Origin: an uncultured Alphaproteobacteria bacterium
GTDB taxonomy: Bacteria > Pseudomonadota > Alphaproteobacteria > RF32 > CAG-239
NCBI GenBank assembly: GCA_944392285.1
Contig: CALXWF010000023.1
Location: 1 to 17,602, forward strand
Reading direction: 5' to 3'
DNA length: 17,602 nucleotides
The translations under genes and the position numbers were made by a program. Below the pieces are notes generated by a model. The model was not told where the DNA came from. It worked only from the letters and a program-made list of their open reading frames with translations, and made no database searches. Below, piece by piece: positions 1-8,367 of the stretch; within the stretch, counting starts at the first letter, position 1; each line of letters begins with the position of its first letter.

Positions 1-1
1 A

Positions 2-6
2 TCCTT
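2..6 (-). promoter_or_regulatory. Ribosome-binding site of a gene just off the left edge, probably atpC
   Basis: On the minus strand the bases after the atpD stop codon read AAGTAAGGAT, which contains an AAGGA Shine-Dalgarno core. In nearly all bacterial ATP synthase operons atpC (epsilon subunit) follows atpD, so this is most simply the atpC ribosome-binding site with the start codon beyond the window. The gene itself is not visible. Confidence 0.5.
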
Positions 7-13
7 ACTTATG

Positions 14-1630
14 TTAGGCTGCAGCTTCCATCTTTTTGGCTTTTTCCAAAACATCTTCTATGGTACCGACCATATAAAATGCTTGTTCGGGAATATTGTC
101 ATATTTACCTTCAATAATACCCTTAAAGCCTTTTATCGTATCTTCAAGTTTTACAAATACGCCGGGGGTTCCGGTAAAGACTTCAGCAACGTGGAAAGGT
201 TGCGACAAGAATTTTTGAACCTTACGTGCACGAGCCACCGTCAGTTTATCTTCCTCTGACAACTCATCCATACCTAAAATGGCAATGATATCTTGCAAGG
301 ATTTATATTTTTGCAAAATCTCTTGGACTTGACGGGCAACCTGATAATGCTCATCTCCGACAATCATCGGGTCAAGAATGCGGCTGGTCGAATCAAGCGG
401 GTCAACAGCCGGATAAATACCAAGCTCAGAAATCTGACGTGACAGAACCGTGGTTGCATCCAAGTGGGCAAAGGTGGTTGCCGGTGCCGGGTCGGTTAAG
501 TCATCGGCCGGAACATATACGGCTTGAACCGAAGTAATTGAGCCATTTTTGGTTGAGGTAATACGCTCTTGCATGGCACCCATATCCGTTCCCAATGTCG
601 GCTGATAGCCCACGGCTGAAGGAATACGACCTAAAAGGGCCGAAACCTCTGAACCGGCTTGGGTAAAGCGGAAGATGTTGTCAACAAAGAACAAAACGTC
701 TTGATGTTCTTCATCACGGAAATATTCTGCTTGTGTCAACCCGGTTAAGGCAACGCGTGCGCGAGCTCCTGGAGGTTCATTCATCTGACCATATACCAGA
801 ACGGTCTTGGATTTGTCGCCATTTAAATCAATAACGCCGGATTCAATCATTTCATGATAAAGGTCATTACCTTCACGGGTTCTTTCACCAACCCCTGCAA
901 AGACCGAATAACCGCCGTGTCCTTTAGCGATGTTATTAATCAGTTCCATAATCAAAACCGTTTTACCGACACCTGCACCACCGAACAAACCAATTTTTCC
1001 GCCTTTGGCGTAGGGTTCAAGCAAGTCAATAACTTTAATACCCGTGGTTAAAACCTCGGTTTCGGTTGATTGGTCAACGAATGCCGGTGCCGGACGGTGA
1101 ATCGGATAATATTTTTCGCTTTCAATCTCACCGCGATTGTCAACGGGTTCACCGATAACGTTAATAATACGCCCAAGCATTTCAGGACCAACGGGCACCT
1201 CAATCGGCTCGCCGGTATTAACGACTTCCTGGCCGCGGACCAAACCGTCGGTAACATCCATAGCTATGGTTCTGACAACATTTTCACCAATGTGTTGTGC
1301 GACTTCCAACACCAATTTTTTGCCATGGTTGTCACATTCCAAAGCCGTTAAAATCGGGGGCAAATCTTCAACTGCTTCAAATTTTACGTCAACAACGGCA
1401 CCCATTACTTGTGAAATGTGACCGAGTTTTCCGGTTTTGCGTTCTTTTTTGGCAACTGATTTTATTTTTGTAACCGTTTTTTTCTCAGCCGCTGCCGTTG
1501 TTTTGACCGGCTTTTTGCTGCTTGCGGTAGCTGCTTTAACGGTCTTTTTGCTGCTTGCGGCAGCTGTCTTTACCGTTGCCGTCGTTTTTTTGGCTCTGGT
1601 TGTCTTAGCTGTGGTCTTTTTTTCGCTCAT
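14..1630 (-). CDS. atpD: ATP synthase F1 subunit beta, with Lys/Ala/Thr-rich N-terminal extension
   Basis: Catalytic beta subunit of the F1Fo ATP synthase, which makes ATP from ADP and phosphate at the inner membrane using the proton gradient. The protein has 538 residues against about 470-480 in most bacteria. Residues about 71-538 are the normal beta subunit: Walker A GGAGVGKT at 217-224, the GERTREGND catalytic-glutamate region at 248-256, and the DNIFRF region further on. The excess is an N-terminal tail of about 68 residues made almost only of Lys, Ala, Thr, Ser and Val, partly an 11-residue repeat. The start is supported by an AAGGAG site eight bases upstream; the tail is in frame with no break. 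Brucella and related alphaproteobacteria have similar basic tails on AtpD. Last visible gene of the atp operon, 22 bases after atpG. Confidence 0.97.
   Translation of the reverse strand: MSEKKTTAKTTRAKKTTATVKTAAASSKKTVKAATASSKKPVKTTAAAEKKTVTKIKSVAKKERKTGKLGHISQVMGAVVDVKFEAVEDLPPILTALECDNHGKKLVLEVAQHIGENVVRTIAMDVTDGLVRGQEVVNTGEPIEVPVGPEMLGRIINVIGEPVDNRGEIESEKYYPIHRPAPAFVDQSTETEVLTTGIKVIDLLEPYAKGGKIGLFGGAGVGKTVLIMELINNIAKGHGGYSVFAGVGERTREGNDLYHEMIESGVIDLNGDKSKTVLVYGQMNEPPGARARVALTGLTQAEYFRDEEHQDVLFFVDNIFRFTQAGSEVSALLGRIPSAVGYQPTLGTDMGAMQERITSTKNGSITSVQAVYVPADDLTDPAPATTFAHLDATTVLSRQISELGIYPAVDPLDSTSRILDPMIVGDEHYQVARQVQEILQKYKSLQDIIAILGMDELSEEDKLTVARARKVQKFLSQPFHVAEVFTGTPGVFVKLEDTIKGFKGIIEGKYDNIPEQAFYMVGTIEDVLEKAKKMEAAA
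1511..1566 (-). repeat. 33-base-period tandem repeat in the atpD N-terminal tail
   Basis: Two near-identical 23-base copies lie at 1511-1533 and 1544-1566, differing at one base (ctttttgctgcttgcgg followed by tagctg or cagctg). The 33-base offset equals 11 codons, so the reading frame is kept and the tail carries two similar SSKK-containing units. This suggests the extension grew by in-frame duplication. Confidence 0.8.
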
Positions 1631-1652
1631 ATACTTGTCTCCTTAAAACTTG

Positions 1653-2573
1653 CTATAAGGCTTCGGCGCCGGCTATAATTTCGGTAAGCTCGGTTGTAAT
1701 CGCCGTCTGACGAATGCGATTATAGCGCAAAGTCAGGCTTGAAATCATGTCTTTGGCATTGCGGGTGGCGTTGTCCATCGATGTCATACGCGCTCCGTGC
1801 TCAGATGCTTGTGAGTGTACAATGGCTTGAAATATGCTTGACTTGAAAATCAAAGGCAATACGCCTTCCAAAATTTCCATCAAGCCGGGTTCATATTCAT
1901 AAAACGCACCGCGGACGACGTTTATCGGCGCGTGCATTTTGTTGTACTCAAAATCTTCAATCTTAACCGGCAATATCTGCTCAACTTTGACCTCGCGGTT
2001 TATGGCTGAGCGAAAACGGCTGGCAACGACTTCGCAGACATCTATTTCTTTATTGTCAAACATCTCAAGAATCGGATCTGCGACATCCGTTGCCTCGTAA
2101 TATTTTGCACCTTTTTTGGCTACGGAATCAATGGTGCGTACAATCAAGTTTCCGTATTTGCGCTTCATGATGTCTGCGCCTTTTTTGCCGACGCACACAA
2201 TCTTTACCTCTTTTCCGACTGAAAGCAACTCTTCAACACGGTACATGGCCGCTCTGGCAACTTGTGAATTATAGCTGCCGCATAGCCCTCTGTCTGATGC
2301 AAAGACCAAAAGCAAATATGTCTTTTCTTCTCCGTGGCCACGCATCATGGACGGATAGATAAAACTAACATTGCTTTCACGCTCTTTGTTTTTCAGCTCA
2401 AACAGCACCCTGTTGGCCGAAGCCAACAGGTTGTTGTTGTAGAAAAGAGATTTTCCTATCAGGCCTTGCGACCGACGCAAACGTGCAGCGGCAACCATCT
2501 TCATCGCTGAAGTGATTTTTTGAGTTGATTTTATGGACTCAATTCGTGTTCTTAACTCTTTTAAGCCTGCCAT
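1653..2573 (-). CDS. atpG: ATP synthase F1 subunit gamma
   Basis: Central rotor shaft of F1, which couples proton flow through Fo to conformational change in the alpha3beta3 ring. The 306-residue protein has the two long terminal helices of the family: the N-terminal segment around residues 10-35 (STQKITSAMKMVAAARL) and the C-terminal segment ending in TAITTELTEIIAGAEAL. The conserved ASDRGLCGSYN motif is at residues 92-102. It is slightly longer than the usual 285-295 residues, the excess falling in the middle domain. It lies 10 bases after atpA and 22 bases before atpD, so it is clearly co-transcribed with both. Confidence 0.97.
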   Translation of the reverse strand: MAGLKELRTRIESIKSTQKITSAMKMVAAARLRRSQGLIGKSLFYNNNLLASANRVLFELKNKERESNVSFIYPSMMRGHGEEKTYLLLVFASDRGLCGSYNSQVARAAMYRVEELLSVGKEVKIVCVGKKGADIMKRKYGNLIVRTIDSVAKKGAKYYEATDVADPILEMFDNKEIDVCEVVASRFRSAINREVKVEQILPVKIEDFEYNKMHAPINVVRGAFYEYEPGLMEILEGVLPLIFKSSIFQAIVHSQASEHGARMTSMDNATRNAKDMISSLTLRYNRIRQTAITTELTEIIAGAEAL

Positions 2574-2583
2574 AATTCAACCC

Positions 2584-4134
2584 CTATGCTGCTTTTTCTT
2601 CCCCGACAAACTCACTTAGGAAATTGTCAAAGAACTTTGTCAACTTGGCATCAAGCTCATCGCTGATAACTTTCTTTTCTTTAATTTCCGCAAGATATTT
2701 CGGGTGTTGCGCCTTGATTGTCGTCAGAGCTTTTTGCTCAAAGTTTCTGACTTCGTGCAGCGGAATTTTATCTAAATAGCCGCGAACGCCGGCAAAAATC
2801 GAAACGACTTGCTCTTCCACCGGCATCGGATGATATACCGGTTGTTTTAACAATTCGGTCAAACGGGCACCACGTTCCAACAAAGCGCGGGTAGAGGCAT
2901 CCAAGTCTGAGGCAAATTGTGAGAAGGCTGCCATTTCACGATATTGCGCCAACTCCAATTTAATTTTACCGGCAACTTGTTTCATGGCCTTAATCTGCGC
3001 CGCCGAACCTACACGGCTTACCGAGATACCAACGTTAACCGCCGGACGAATACCTTGATAGAACAAGCTGCTTTCCAAGAAGATTTGTCCGTCGGTAATT
3101 GAAATTACGTTGGTCGGAATATAGGCCGAAACGTCACCTGCTTGGGTCTCAATTACCGGAAGCGCCGTTAAAGAACCTGCGCCCTCTTCATCATTCATCT
3201 TGGCCGCACGTTCAAGCAAACGTGAGTGCAGATAGAAGACGTCACCCGGATAAGCCTCACGCCCTGGAGGACGACGCAACAACAAGGACATCTGGCGGTA
3301 TGCCGTTGCTTGTTTGGATAAGTCATCATAGAAGATTACGGCATGCATGCCGCGATCACGGAAATATTCGCCCATGGCACAGCCTGAATAAGGCGCCATA
3401 AACTGCATGGGTGCGGGATCCGAGGCCGTAGCAGCCACAACAATTGTGTAATCCATCGCACCATGGTCACGCAAAGTTTTAACAACTTGCGCTACGGTTG
3501 AACGCTTTTGACCAATGGCTACATAGACGCAATATAGCTTTTCTTTTTCATCTTTGGCTTGATCATTAATTCTTTTTTGGTTGATAATCGTATCAAGAAT
3601 AATAGCAGTTTTACCGGTTTGGCGGTCACCAATAATCAGCTCGCGTTGGCCACGACCGATCGGTATCAGAGAATCTACGATTTTTAAGCCGGTTTGGACA
3701 GGCTCATGCACACTTTTCCGCGGAATAATACCCGGTGCCTTAACCTCTGTCATACTAAATTCTTTGGCTTTAATCTCGCCGCCGCCGTCAATCGGATTTC
3801 CCAAACCGTCAACAACGCGACCCAAAAGCTCTTTGCCGACCGGAACACTTACAATTTTATCCGTACGTTTTACCGTATCACCTTCCTTAATTTCTTGGTC
3901 AGAACCGAAGATAACCACGCCGACGTTGTCTTCTTCCAAGTTCAGCGCCATTCCTTTAACGCCACTCTGGAACTCAACCAACTCACCGGCTTGAACTTTA
4001 TCTAACCCGTAAATACGAGCAATACCGTCTCCGACAGATAAAACCTGTCCGACTTCCGAGACATCTAAGTCAACCCCGGAATCGGCGATTTTTTCTTTAA
4101 TTATGGAGGTTATTTCGCTTGCGTGTATAGACAT
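2584..4134 (-). CDS. atpA: ATP synthase F1 subunit alpha
   Basis: Non-catalytic nucleotide-binding subunit of the F1 hexamer. The 516-residue length is normal. Walker A GDRQTGKT is at residues 169-176, and the arginine finger that reaches the catalytic site of beta is Arg374 in SVSRVGSAAQ. The C-terminus ends FVGEEKAA, a family-like ending. The start codon overlaps the atpH stop by one base (TAATG), which indicates translational coupling. No missing residue or break was seen. Confidence 0.98.
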   Translation of the reverse strand: MSIHASEITSIIKEKIADSGVDLDVSEVGQVLSVGDGIARIYGLDKVQAGELVEFQSGVKGMALNLEEDNVGVVIFGSDQEIKEGDTVKRTDKIVSVPVGKELLGRVVDGLGNPIDGGGEIKAKEFSMTEVKAPGIIPRKSVHEPVQTGLKIVDSLIPIGRGQRELIIGDRQTGKTAIILDTIINQKRINDQAKDEKEKLYCVYVAIGQKRSTVAQVVKTLRDHGAMDYTIVVAATASDPAPMQFMAPYSGCAMGEYFRDRGMHAVIFYDDLSKQATAYRQMSLLLRRPPGREAYPGDVFYLHSRLLERAAKMNDEEGAGSLTALPVIETQAGDVSAYIPTNVISITDGQIFLESSLFYQGIRPAVNVGISVSRVGSAAQIKAMKQVAGKIKLELAQYREMAAFSQFASDLDASTRALLERGARLTELLKQPVYHPMPVEEQVVSIFAGVRGYLDKIPLHEVRNFEQKALTTIKAQHPKYLAEIKEKKVISDELDAKLTKFFDNFLSEFVGEEKAA

Positions 4135-4688
4135 TACCGTCCACCTTTCATAACTAATTCTAAACGATTTAATTTTCCGGCCAAGGTATCGTCAATCATT
4201 GACGAACCGTATTTGACACGCAGACCGCCCAAAAGCTCAGGCTGAATCTGATATTTGATAATTACTTTTTTGCCAAGCATTTCCTCAAGCACGTTTTTCA
4301 GTTTTTTATCTTGGGCCGTACTTAATGCTTTGGCCGATGACACTTCAACTTCTTCAATTCCGTGTTTTTGATAATAGATTTTGCGGAAAGCCTCTAATAT
4401 CAAGCCAAGCTCGGCAAAGCGAGCATTTTCAGCCAAAATATCCAGACAATTCAAAGTCTCGGAAGACAATTTTAACTTCGGCGCAACAGCTTTAAGCGCC
4501 TCTTTTTTGGCAGAAACTTCCCAGAGCGGATTAGCCAGATAAGTTACAAAATCTTTATCTTCTCGCAATAAGGCGGAAAGAGTTTCCATGTCTTTGACCA
4601 CGGTTTCTACGGCATGACGCTCTTCCGCCCCTTCGTAGAGCGCCAGAGCGTAAGTAGAAGCAATTTTGGTTTTAGAAATTTTTTTCAA
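4134..4688 (-). CDS. atpH: ATP synthase F1 subunit delta, TTG start
   Basis: Peripheral-stalk subunit that joins the top of F1 to the Fo b subunits. The 184-residue protein is typical in size, and its C-terminal domain has the family signature (PELLGGLRVKYGSSMIDDTL, about residues 150-169). The first codon that gives a family-like N-terminus (KKISKTKIASTYALALYEGA) is TTG at 4688. A purine-rich AAAGAGGA stretch lies 13-14 bases upstream, somewhat far. An ATG at 4701 is in another frame and touches that site, so it is not the start. A rare start with a distant ribosome-binding site could lower delta synthesis relative to alpha, but this is only inference. First gene of the atp block; the Fo genes are elsewhere, as is common in alphaproteobacteria. 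Confidence 0.93.
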   Translation of the reverse strand: MKKISKTKIASTYALALYEGAEERHAVETVVKDMETLSALLREDKDFVTYLANPLWEVSAKKEALKAVAPKLKLSSETLNCLDILAENARFAELGLILEAFRKIYYQKHGIEEVEVSSAKALSTAQDKKLKNVLEEMLGKKVIIKYQIQPELLGGLRVKYGSSMIDDTLAGKLNRLELVMKGGR

Positions 4689-4723
4689 TGTTTGTACCCA
4701 TTCCTCTTTAACATGCTTTAGAT

Positions 4724-4755
4724 AATATATAATAATTAGTTTCTAATTTATTAAA
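4724..4755 (-). promoter_or_regulatory. Possible promoter of the atp operon
   Basis: The 90 bases between the priA stop and atpH are very AT-rich. On the minus strand a TTTAAT (4755-4750) is followed by overlapping TATTAT and TATATT sequences (4734-4724) at roughly promoter spacing. The match to the -35 consensus is weak, and transcription could also run through from priA, since no hairpin terminator is visible between them. Confidence 0.3.
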
Positions 4756-4778
4756 AAAAATTTACTTATGAACTTTTT

Positions 4779-6956
4779 TCACATAAAGCTGTAAGGATCG
4801 ATATCTACCTCAATCCGTACATTGGAAAAACTTGGCACTTTACGTAACCATTCTCTTATAACTTCTTGTATTTTTATGTTTTTTGCCGTTTTGAGCAAGA
4901 GGCGGTATCTGTATTTATTACGCAAAACAAATATCGGTGCCGGCGCCGGCCCCAAGGTCGTGATATATTCAGTATTCGGTGCGGTTTGCCCCAAATAGGC
5001 GGCCGCTTTTTCTACCGCATTTTGATTTGCGCCCGACACAATGATAGCGGCTAATTTACCGAAAGGAGGCATTTTTAACAAACGCCGCGACTGCTTTTCA
5101 AGCGCCATAAACTTATTTCTGTCCTGACTAACCAAAGCCTGTAATACGGCATTTTCCGGATAAAGGGTTTGCACATAAACCGTTCCCTTTTTGGCACCCC
5201 TGCCCGCGCGCCCCGACACTTGCGAAAGCAGCTGATATGTTTGCTCGGCAGCTCTTAAATCACTCCCCATCAAGCCCAAGTCTGCATCAACAATACCGAC
5301 CAAAGTCAGCTCCGGGAAGTGGTGACCTTTGGCGAGAATCTGAGTTCCGATTAAAATGTCAACTTTGCCGTCTTCAACCTCTTTAATAACTTGAGAAATT
5401 TCATTAATTCCCGAAGTTATGTCACTGGAAAGAATATTAATTTTGGCTTCGGGGAAGCGCAGTTTTACCTCTTCGGCAATTCGTTCGACTCCGGGGCCGC
5501 AAGCCGTCAGCCCGGTTTCTGACCCACAATCGGGACAGACTTTTGGAATCGGCATCGTATGTCCGCAATGGTGGCAGATTAAATTATGACTGCGGCGGTG
5601 CTCCGTCATCCATGACGTGCAATTCGGACATTGTATTCGATAACCGCAATCGCGACAAATGGTCAAAGGCGCATAGCCGCGGCGATTCAAGAACAACATG
5701 GATTGCTCGCCTTTTTCTAAATTTTCTTGCAACGCCTTAACCAGAATCGGACTAAGCCAACCCGGCCCCGTGCTGAGTTTTTGCGGCTTGTTTTGCTTCA
5801 AATCTATGACTTTCACCTCAGGCAATTGGGCAACGGCATAGCGGCTCTCTAATTTCACAACGTCATATTTGCCTTCTTCCACATTGCACAAAGTTTCCAT
5901 ATCCGGCGTCGCGGTTGATAAAATCAGCGGATATTTTTCAAGACTCGCACGCACAACCGCCATGTCACGACCTTGATAATTTACGACATCTTCCTGCTTA
6001 AAGGAGTGGTCATGACTTTCATCTATAACCATTAAGCCTAAGTTTTGGTAAGGCAAAAACAAAGCCGAACGCGCCCCGACCAACACTTTTGCCCGTCCTT
6101 CGGCAACCGCTTTCCAGGTGTCTATCTTTTCTCTTATTCCTAAAGCTGAATGCCATTTGGCCGGTTTTACACCGAATCGACGCTCAAAACGGCCGAGCCA
6201 TTGTGCCGTTAGGGTAATTTCAGGCACCAAAACCGCTACCTGATATCCGGCCGCCAAAGCCGCCGCTACCGCCTCAAAATAAACTTCGGTTTTGCCCGAG
6301 CCCGTGACGCCGTCTAATAAAGTGACCGAAAAACCACACCCCACCTTGCGGCACAAAAAATCTGCCGCATGCTGTTGTTCTGCCGTTAAGGTTACTTTTT
6401 GGTGCGCGGTATCCGGCCGGGCAAAGTCTTTTTTGCATTCAACTTTTATCGGCTCTAACACGCCGCCGTCTATCAGACTTTTAATAACCGCTTGGCCGAC
6501 CCCTGCTCCTTTGGCAATCTCGGCTCGGGTATAGGGATAATGTTTTAAAAGCTCTATTACGCGCCAACGCGCATCAGAATTTTTTAGCTTTGCTTCTGCT
6601 AAAGTTTTGCCTGAAAGTTTATAAAGGGTTTGGGTCTTATTATCATCAAACAGCGCTTTGGGACCGATAACCATTTTTAACACCAAGCCCAAATAGGCCA
6701 TATTATATTGTGCGACCCAGGTAATGAATTTGCGCATTTCTGCCGACAAAGGCGGGAAGTTAAAAACTTCACGTATCGGTTTAATTTTGCTTTCTTCAAT
6801 ATCAGAACTGCGTCCGATTTTCCAGACAACGCCGATTTGCTCCTCTCGCCCGAAAGGAACACGCACAAAAGAGCCAAGCTCAACTTTAGCCTCTGCTTTA
6901 TAGTCAAAAGGCTCATTAAACGGCAATGGCAAAAGGACACCGATTATCTCTGTCAA
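4779..6956 (-). CDS. priA: Primosomal protein N' (replication restart helicase PriA), TTG start
   Basis: 3'-to-5' DNA helicase that recognises stalled forks and reloads the replisome. The 725-residue length is normal. The N-terminal DNA-binding domain starts at once (LLPLPFNEPFDY, residues 8-19). Walker A GVTGSGKT is at 216-223, the Walker B region reads VIDESHDHSFKQ around 310-321, and STATP (motif III) is at 347-351. A zinc-binding cluster has cysteines at 434, 437, 443, 446, 461, 464, 474 and 477; QVSGRAGR (motif VI) follows. The helicase box reads DESH where E. coli PriA has DEEH. The TTG start is chosen because a GGGAGA site lies six bases upstream and the N-terminus then aligns with the family. 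priA directly before atpH is a known alphaproteobacterial arrangement. Confidence 0.96.
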   Translation of the reverse strand: MTEIIGVLLPLPFNEPFDYKAEAKVELGSFVRVPFGREEQIGVVWKIGRSSDIEESKIKPIREVFNFPPLSAEMRKFITWVAQYNMAYLGLVLKMVIGPKALFDDNKTQTLYKLSGKTLAEAKLKNSDARWRVIELLKHYPYTRAEIAKGAGVGQAVIKSLIDGGVLEPIKVECKKDFARPDTAHQKVTLTAEQQHAADFLCRKVGCGFSVTLLDGVTGSGKTEVYFEAVAAALAAGYQVAVLVPEITLTAQWLGRFERRFGVKPAKWHSALGIREKIDTWKAVAEGRAKVLVGARSALFLPYQNLGLMVIDESHDHSFKQEDVVNYQGRDMAVVRASLEKYPLILSTATPDMETLCNVEEGKYDVVKLESRYAVAQLPEVKVIDLKQNKPQKLSTGPGWLSPILVKALQENLEKGEQSMLFLNRRGYAPLTICRDCGYRIQCPNCTSWMTEHRRSHNLICHHCGHTMPIPKVCPDCGSETGLTACGPGVERIAEEVKLRFPEAKINILSSDITSGINEISQVIKEVEDGKVDILIGTQILAKGHHFPELTLVGIVDADLGLMGSDLRAAEQTYQLLSQVSGRAGRGAKKGTVYVQTLYPENAVLQALVSQDRNKFMALEKQSRRLLKMPPFGKLAAIIVSGANQNAVEKAAAYLGQTAPNTEYITTLGPAPAPIFVLRNKYRYRLLLKTAKNIKIQEVIREWLRKVPSFSNVRIEVDIDPYSFM

Positions 6957-6962
6957 AAATTT

Positions 6963-6968
6963 TCTCCC
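6963..6968 (-). promoter_or_regulatory. Ribosome-binding site that fixes the priA TTG start
   Basis: The minus strand reads GGGAGA here, six bases before TTG at 6956. No ATG or GTG in frame nearby has a comparable site, so this decides the start. Confidence 0.7.
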
Positions 6969-7074
6969 AACGCGCTTCAGAATAACAAAATTGCTCTTAA
7001 ATTAAAAGCACCCTGCCTCATTATCCCCAAGCTGTCATTACCATTCTTTAACCAATCAGTGTTAGCATGAGAAT

Positions 7075-8028
7075 ATGAAACAAAAAATTGATTATCATGC
7101 TTCGGCTGATTTGCTTGAAGAGATTAATAAATGGTGCGATTGGCTCAGATGTGAACGCAGGTATTCTTTGCATACGCTGGATGCCTATGCCAGAGATTTG
7201 GCCGCTTTTTTGCATTTTGTGGCAGAGAATCGCAAGAAAGACGCCTCACTTAAAGATTTAGAACGCCTAAACGTGCGTGATTTTCGCGCTTATATTGCCA
7301 GCCGCGCCGCCAGAAATTTGGATAAAACGACTTTGGCTCGCAATATCTCTACCGTTAAAAACTTTTTTAAATGGCTGGCAAGAAATGAAATTGTAAAAAA
7401 TTCGGCTATCGGCGTTATTTCCGCCCCAAGGCTGCCGAAAAGCCTGCCTAAAGCTTTGGATATTGATGACACTTTTAAGGTTATTGACGAAGCCTTGCAA
7501 TCTGAAAAAAAGACATGGCAAGGCCTCAGAGATAAGGCGGTTCTCACTTTGCTTTACGGCTGCGGATTGCGTATCTCTGAGGCTTTGTCCTTAAATTTTA
7601 ATGATATAAATGCTCACAATGACTTTTTGCTCATTAAGGGAAAAGGTAATAAAGAACGTATTGTGCCCTTGTTGCCTGTCATTTGTGAAAATATCAATGC
7701 TTACCTTGCCGAATGCCCCTATCGTATTAAAAATGACGAACCTTTGTTCTTAGGCGCACGAGGTGAGCGGTTAAGTCCTAGAATTATACAGCGGCAGTTA
7801 GAAAAGATTCGGGTCAGTCTGGGCCTTCCTGATACTTTGACGCCCCATGCCCTCAGACATTCTTTTGCTACCCACCTGCTGGCTGAAGGGACCGATTTGC
7901 GCTCAATTCAAGAATTGTTAGGCCATGCGTCCCTGACCACGACCCAGCGCTATACCGATGTCCAAATTGAAAAACTTAAAAAAGAATATCATCAGGCTCA
8001 CCCTTTGGAGCTTGAAAATAACAGCTAA
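7075..8028 (+). CDS. xerC: Tyrosine recombinase XerC/XerD family, probably XerC
   Basis: Site-specific recombinase that, with its XerC/XerD partner, resolves chromosome dimers at dif near the division septum. The 317-residue protein has an N-terminal SAM-like DNA-binding domain (about 12-110) and a C-terminal catalytic domain with all the expected residues: Arg166 (CGLRISEA), Lys190 (GKGNKERIVP), His258 and Arg261 (HALRHSFATH), His284 (LGHASLTTTQ) and Tyr293 (QRYTDV). The TTTQRYTDV ending favours XerC over XerD, but the two are hard to separate without alignment. ATG at 7075 has only a weak upstream site; a nearby ATG at 7067 runs straight into a stop. Divergent from priA (118 bases between), convergent with rpmG. 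No integrase-like cargo or att repeats nearby, so it is read as a core Xer protein. Confidence 0.93.
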   Translation: MKQKIDYHASADLLEEINKWCDWLRCERRYSLHTLDAYARDLAAFLHFVAENRKKDASLKDLERLNVRDFRAYIASRAARNLDKTTLARNISTVKNFFKWLARNEIVKNSAIGVISAPRLPKSLPKALDIDDTFKVIDEALQSEKKTWQGLRDKAVLTLLYGCGLRISEALSLNFNDINAHNDFLLIKGKGNKERIVPLLPVICENINAYLAECPYRIKNDEPLFLGARGERLSPRIIQRQLEKIRVSLGLPDTLTPHALRHSFATHLLAEGTDLRSIQELLGHASLTTTQRYTDVQIEKLKKEYHQAHPLELENNS

Positions 8029-8065
8029 AAAAAGTACCGGACTGACGCCCGGTACCTCTTTTATT
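8027..8065. terminator. Bidirectional terminator between xerC and rpmG
   Basis: A perfect 7-bp stem (GTACCGG at 8034-8040, CCGGTAC at 8049-8055) has an 8-base loop. It is flanked by seven A on the left (8027-8033) and a T-rich run on the right (8057-8065), so it can end transcription of both convergent genes. Confidence 0.85.
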
Positions 8066-8078
8066 GCTCTTAAAAAAA

Positions 8079-8246
8079 CTACTTGAGTTTTTTCTCTACG
8101 AACTCTTCATGTTTCTTTGACTTTTTGTCATATTTTTTCAAAGTCAATTTCTCAGGATGAGTGCGCGGATTCTTCTCAGCAAGATAAAATGTGCCGGTAC
8201 CGGCCGTGCTTTCCAATTTTACTTTAACTTTTACTGCTTTTGCCAT
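8079..8246 (-). CDS. rpmG: 50S ribosomal protein L33
   Basis: Small basic protein of the large ribosomal subunit. The 55-residue product beginning MAKAVKVKVKLESTAGTG matches the alphaproteobacterial form in length, in the TGTFY segment and in the lysine-rich C-terminus, and lacks the zinc-ribbon cysteines of some L33 paralogues. The open frame extends upstream to 8294, but that upstream ATG lies within the -10 element of the promoter described here, so the start is ATG at 8246, preceded by an AAAGAG site about ten bases away. It is a single-gene transcript with its own promoter and a shared terminator. Confidence 0.95.
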   Translation of the reverse strand: MAKAVKVKVKLESTAGTGTFYLAEKNPRTHPEKLTLKKYDKKSKKHEEFVEKKLK

Positions 8247-8292
8247 TTTTATATACTCTTTATCGGTTACAAATTTAGAACATTTGAGTTGC

Positions 8293-8320
8293 AATATACA
8301 TTTTTTTTAAGAGCTGTCAA
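8293..8320 (-). promoter_or_regulatory. Strong sigma-70 promoter of rpmG
   Basis: On the minus strand TTGACA (8320-8315) is a perfect -35 box, and TATATT (8298-8293) follows after 16 bases. Transcription should begin near 8286, giving a leader of about 40 bases before rpmG. This is the best consensus promoter in the window, as expected for a ribosomal protein gene. Confidence 0.75.
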
Positions 8321-8331
8321 CATAATTTTAT

Positions 8332-8348
8332 AAAAAAACCCGTTTTTT
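8332..8348 (-). terminator. Weak A/T hairpin after the S41 peptidase gene
   Basis: Six A (8333-8338) can pair with six T (8343-8348) around a CCCG loop, and on the minus strand the hairpin ends in a T run. The stem has no GC pairs, so it is a poor terminator by itself, but it is the only candidate between the peptidase gene and the rpmG promoter. Confidence 0.3.
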
Positions 8349-8367
8349 AGCCCTTATTTTTGTTTTT

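Noticed and set aside
1437..1646. Plus-strand open frame encoding a very hydrophobic 69-residue peptide
   Set aside because: It is the antisense shadow of the Lys/Ala/Thr-rich AtpD tail: lysine codons read backwards give Phe and Leu. It is not an independent gene.
3581..3994. 137-codon plus-strand open frame inside atpA
   Set aside because: It lies wholly antisense to highly conserved atpA coding sequence, has no recognisable domain, and its existence follows from the codon pattern on the other strand.
6708..7070. 120-codon plus-strand open frame before xerC
   Set aside because: Most of it is antisense to the conserved N-terminal part of priA, and the product has no recognisable feature.
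7075..8028. Tyrosine recombinase as the integrase of a mobile element
   Set aside because: The protein matches core XerC, and there is no attachment repeat, tRNA gene, phage or conjugation gene nearby.
8247..8294. N-terminal extension of L33 starting at 8294
   Set aside because: The extra 16 residues are not in the L33 family, and the upstream ATG falls within the -10 box of a strong promoter.
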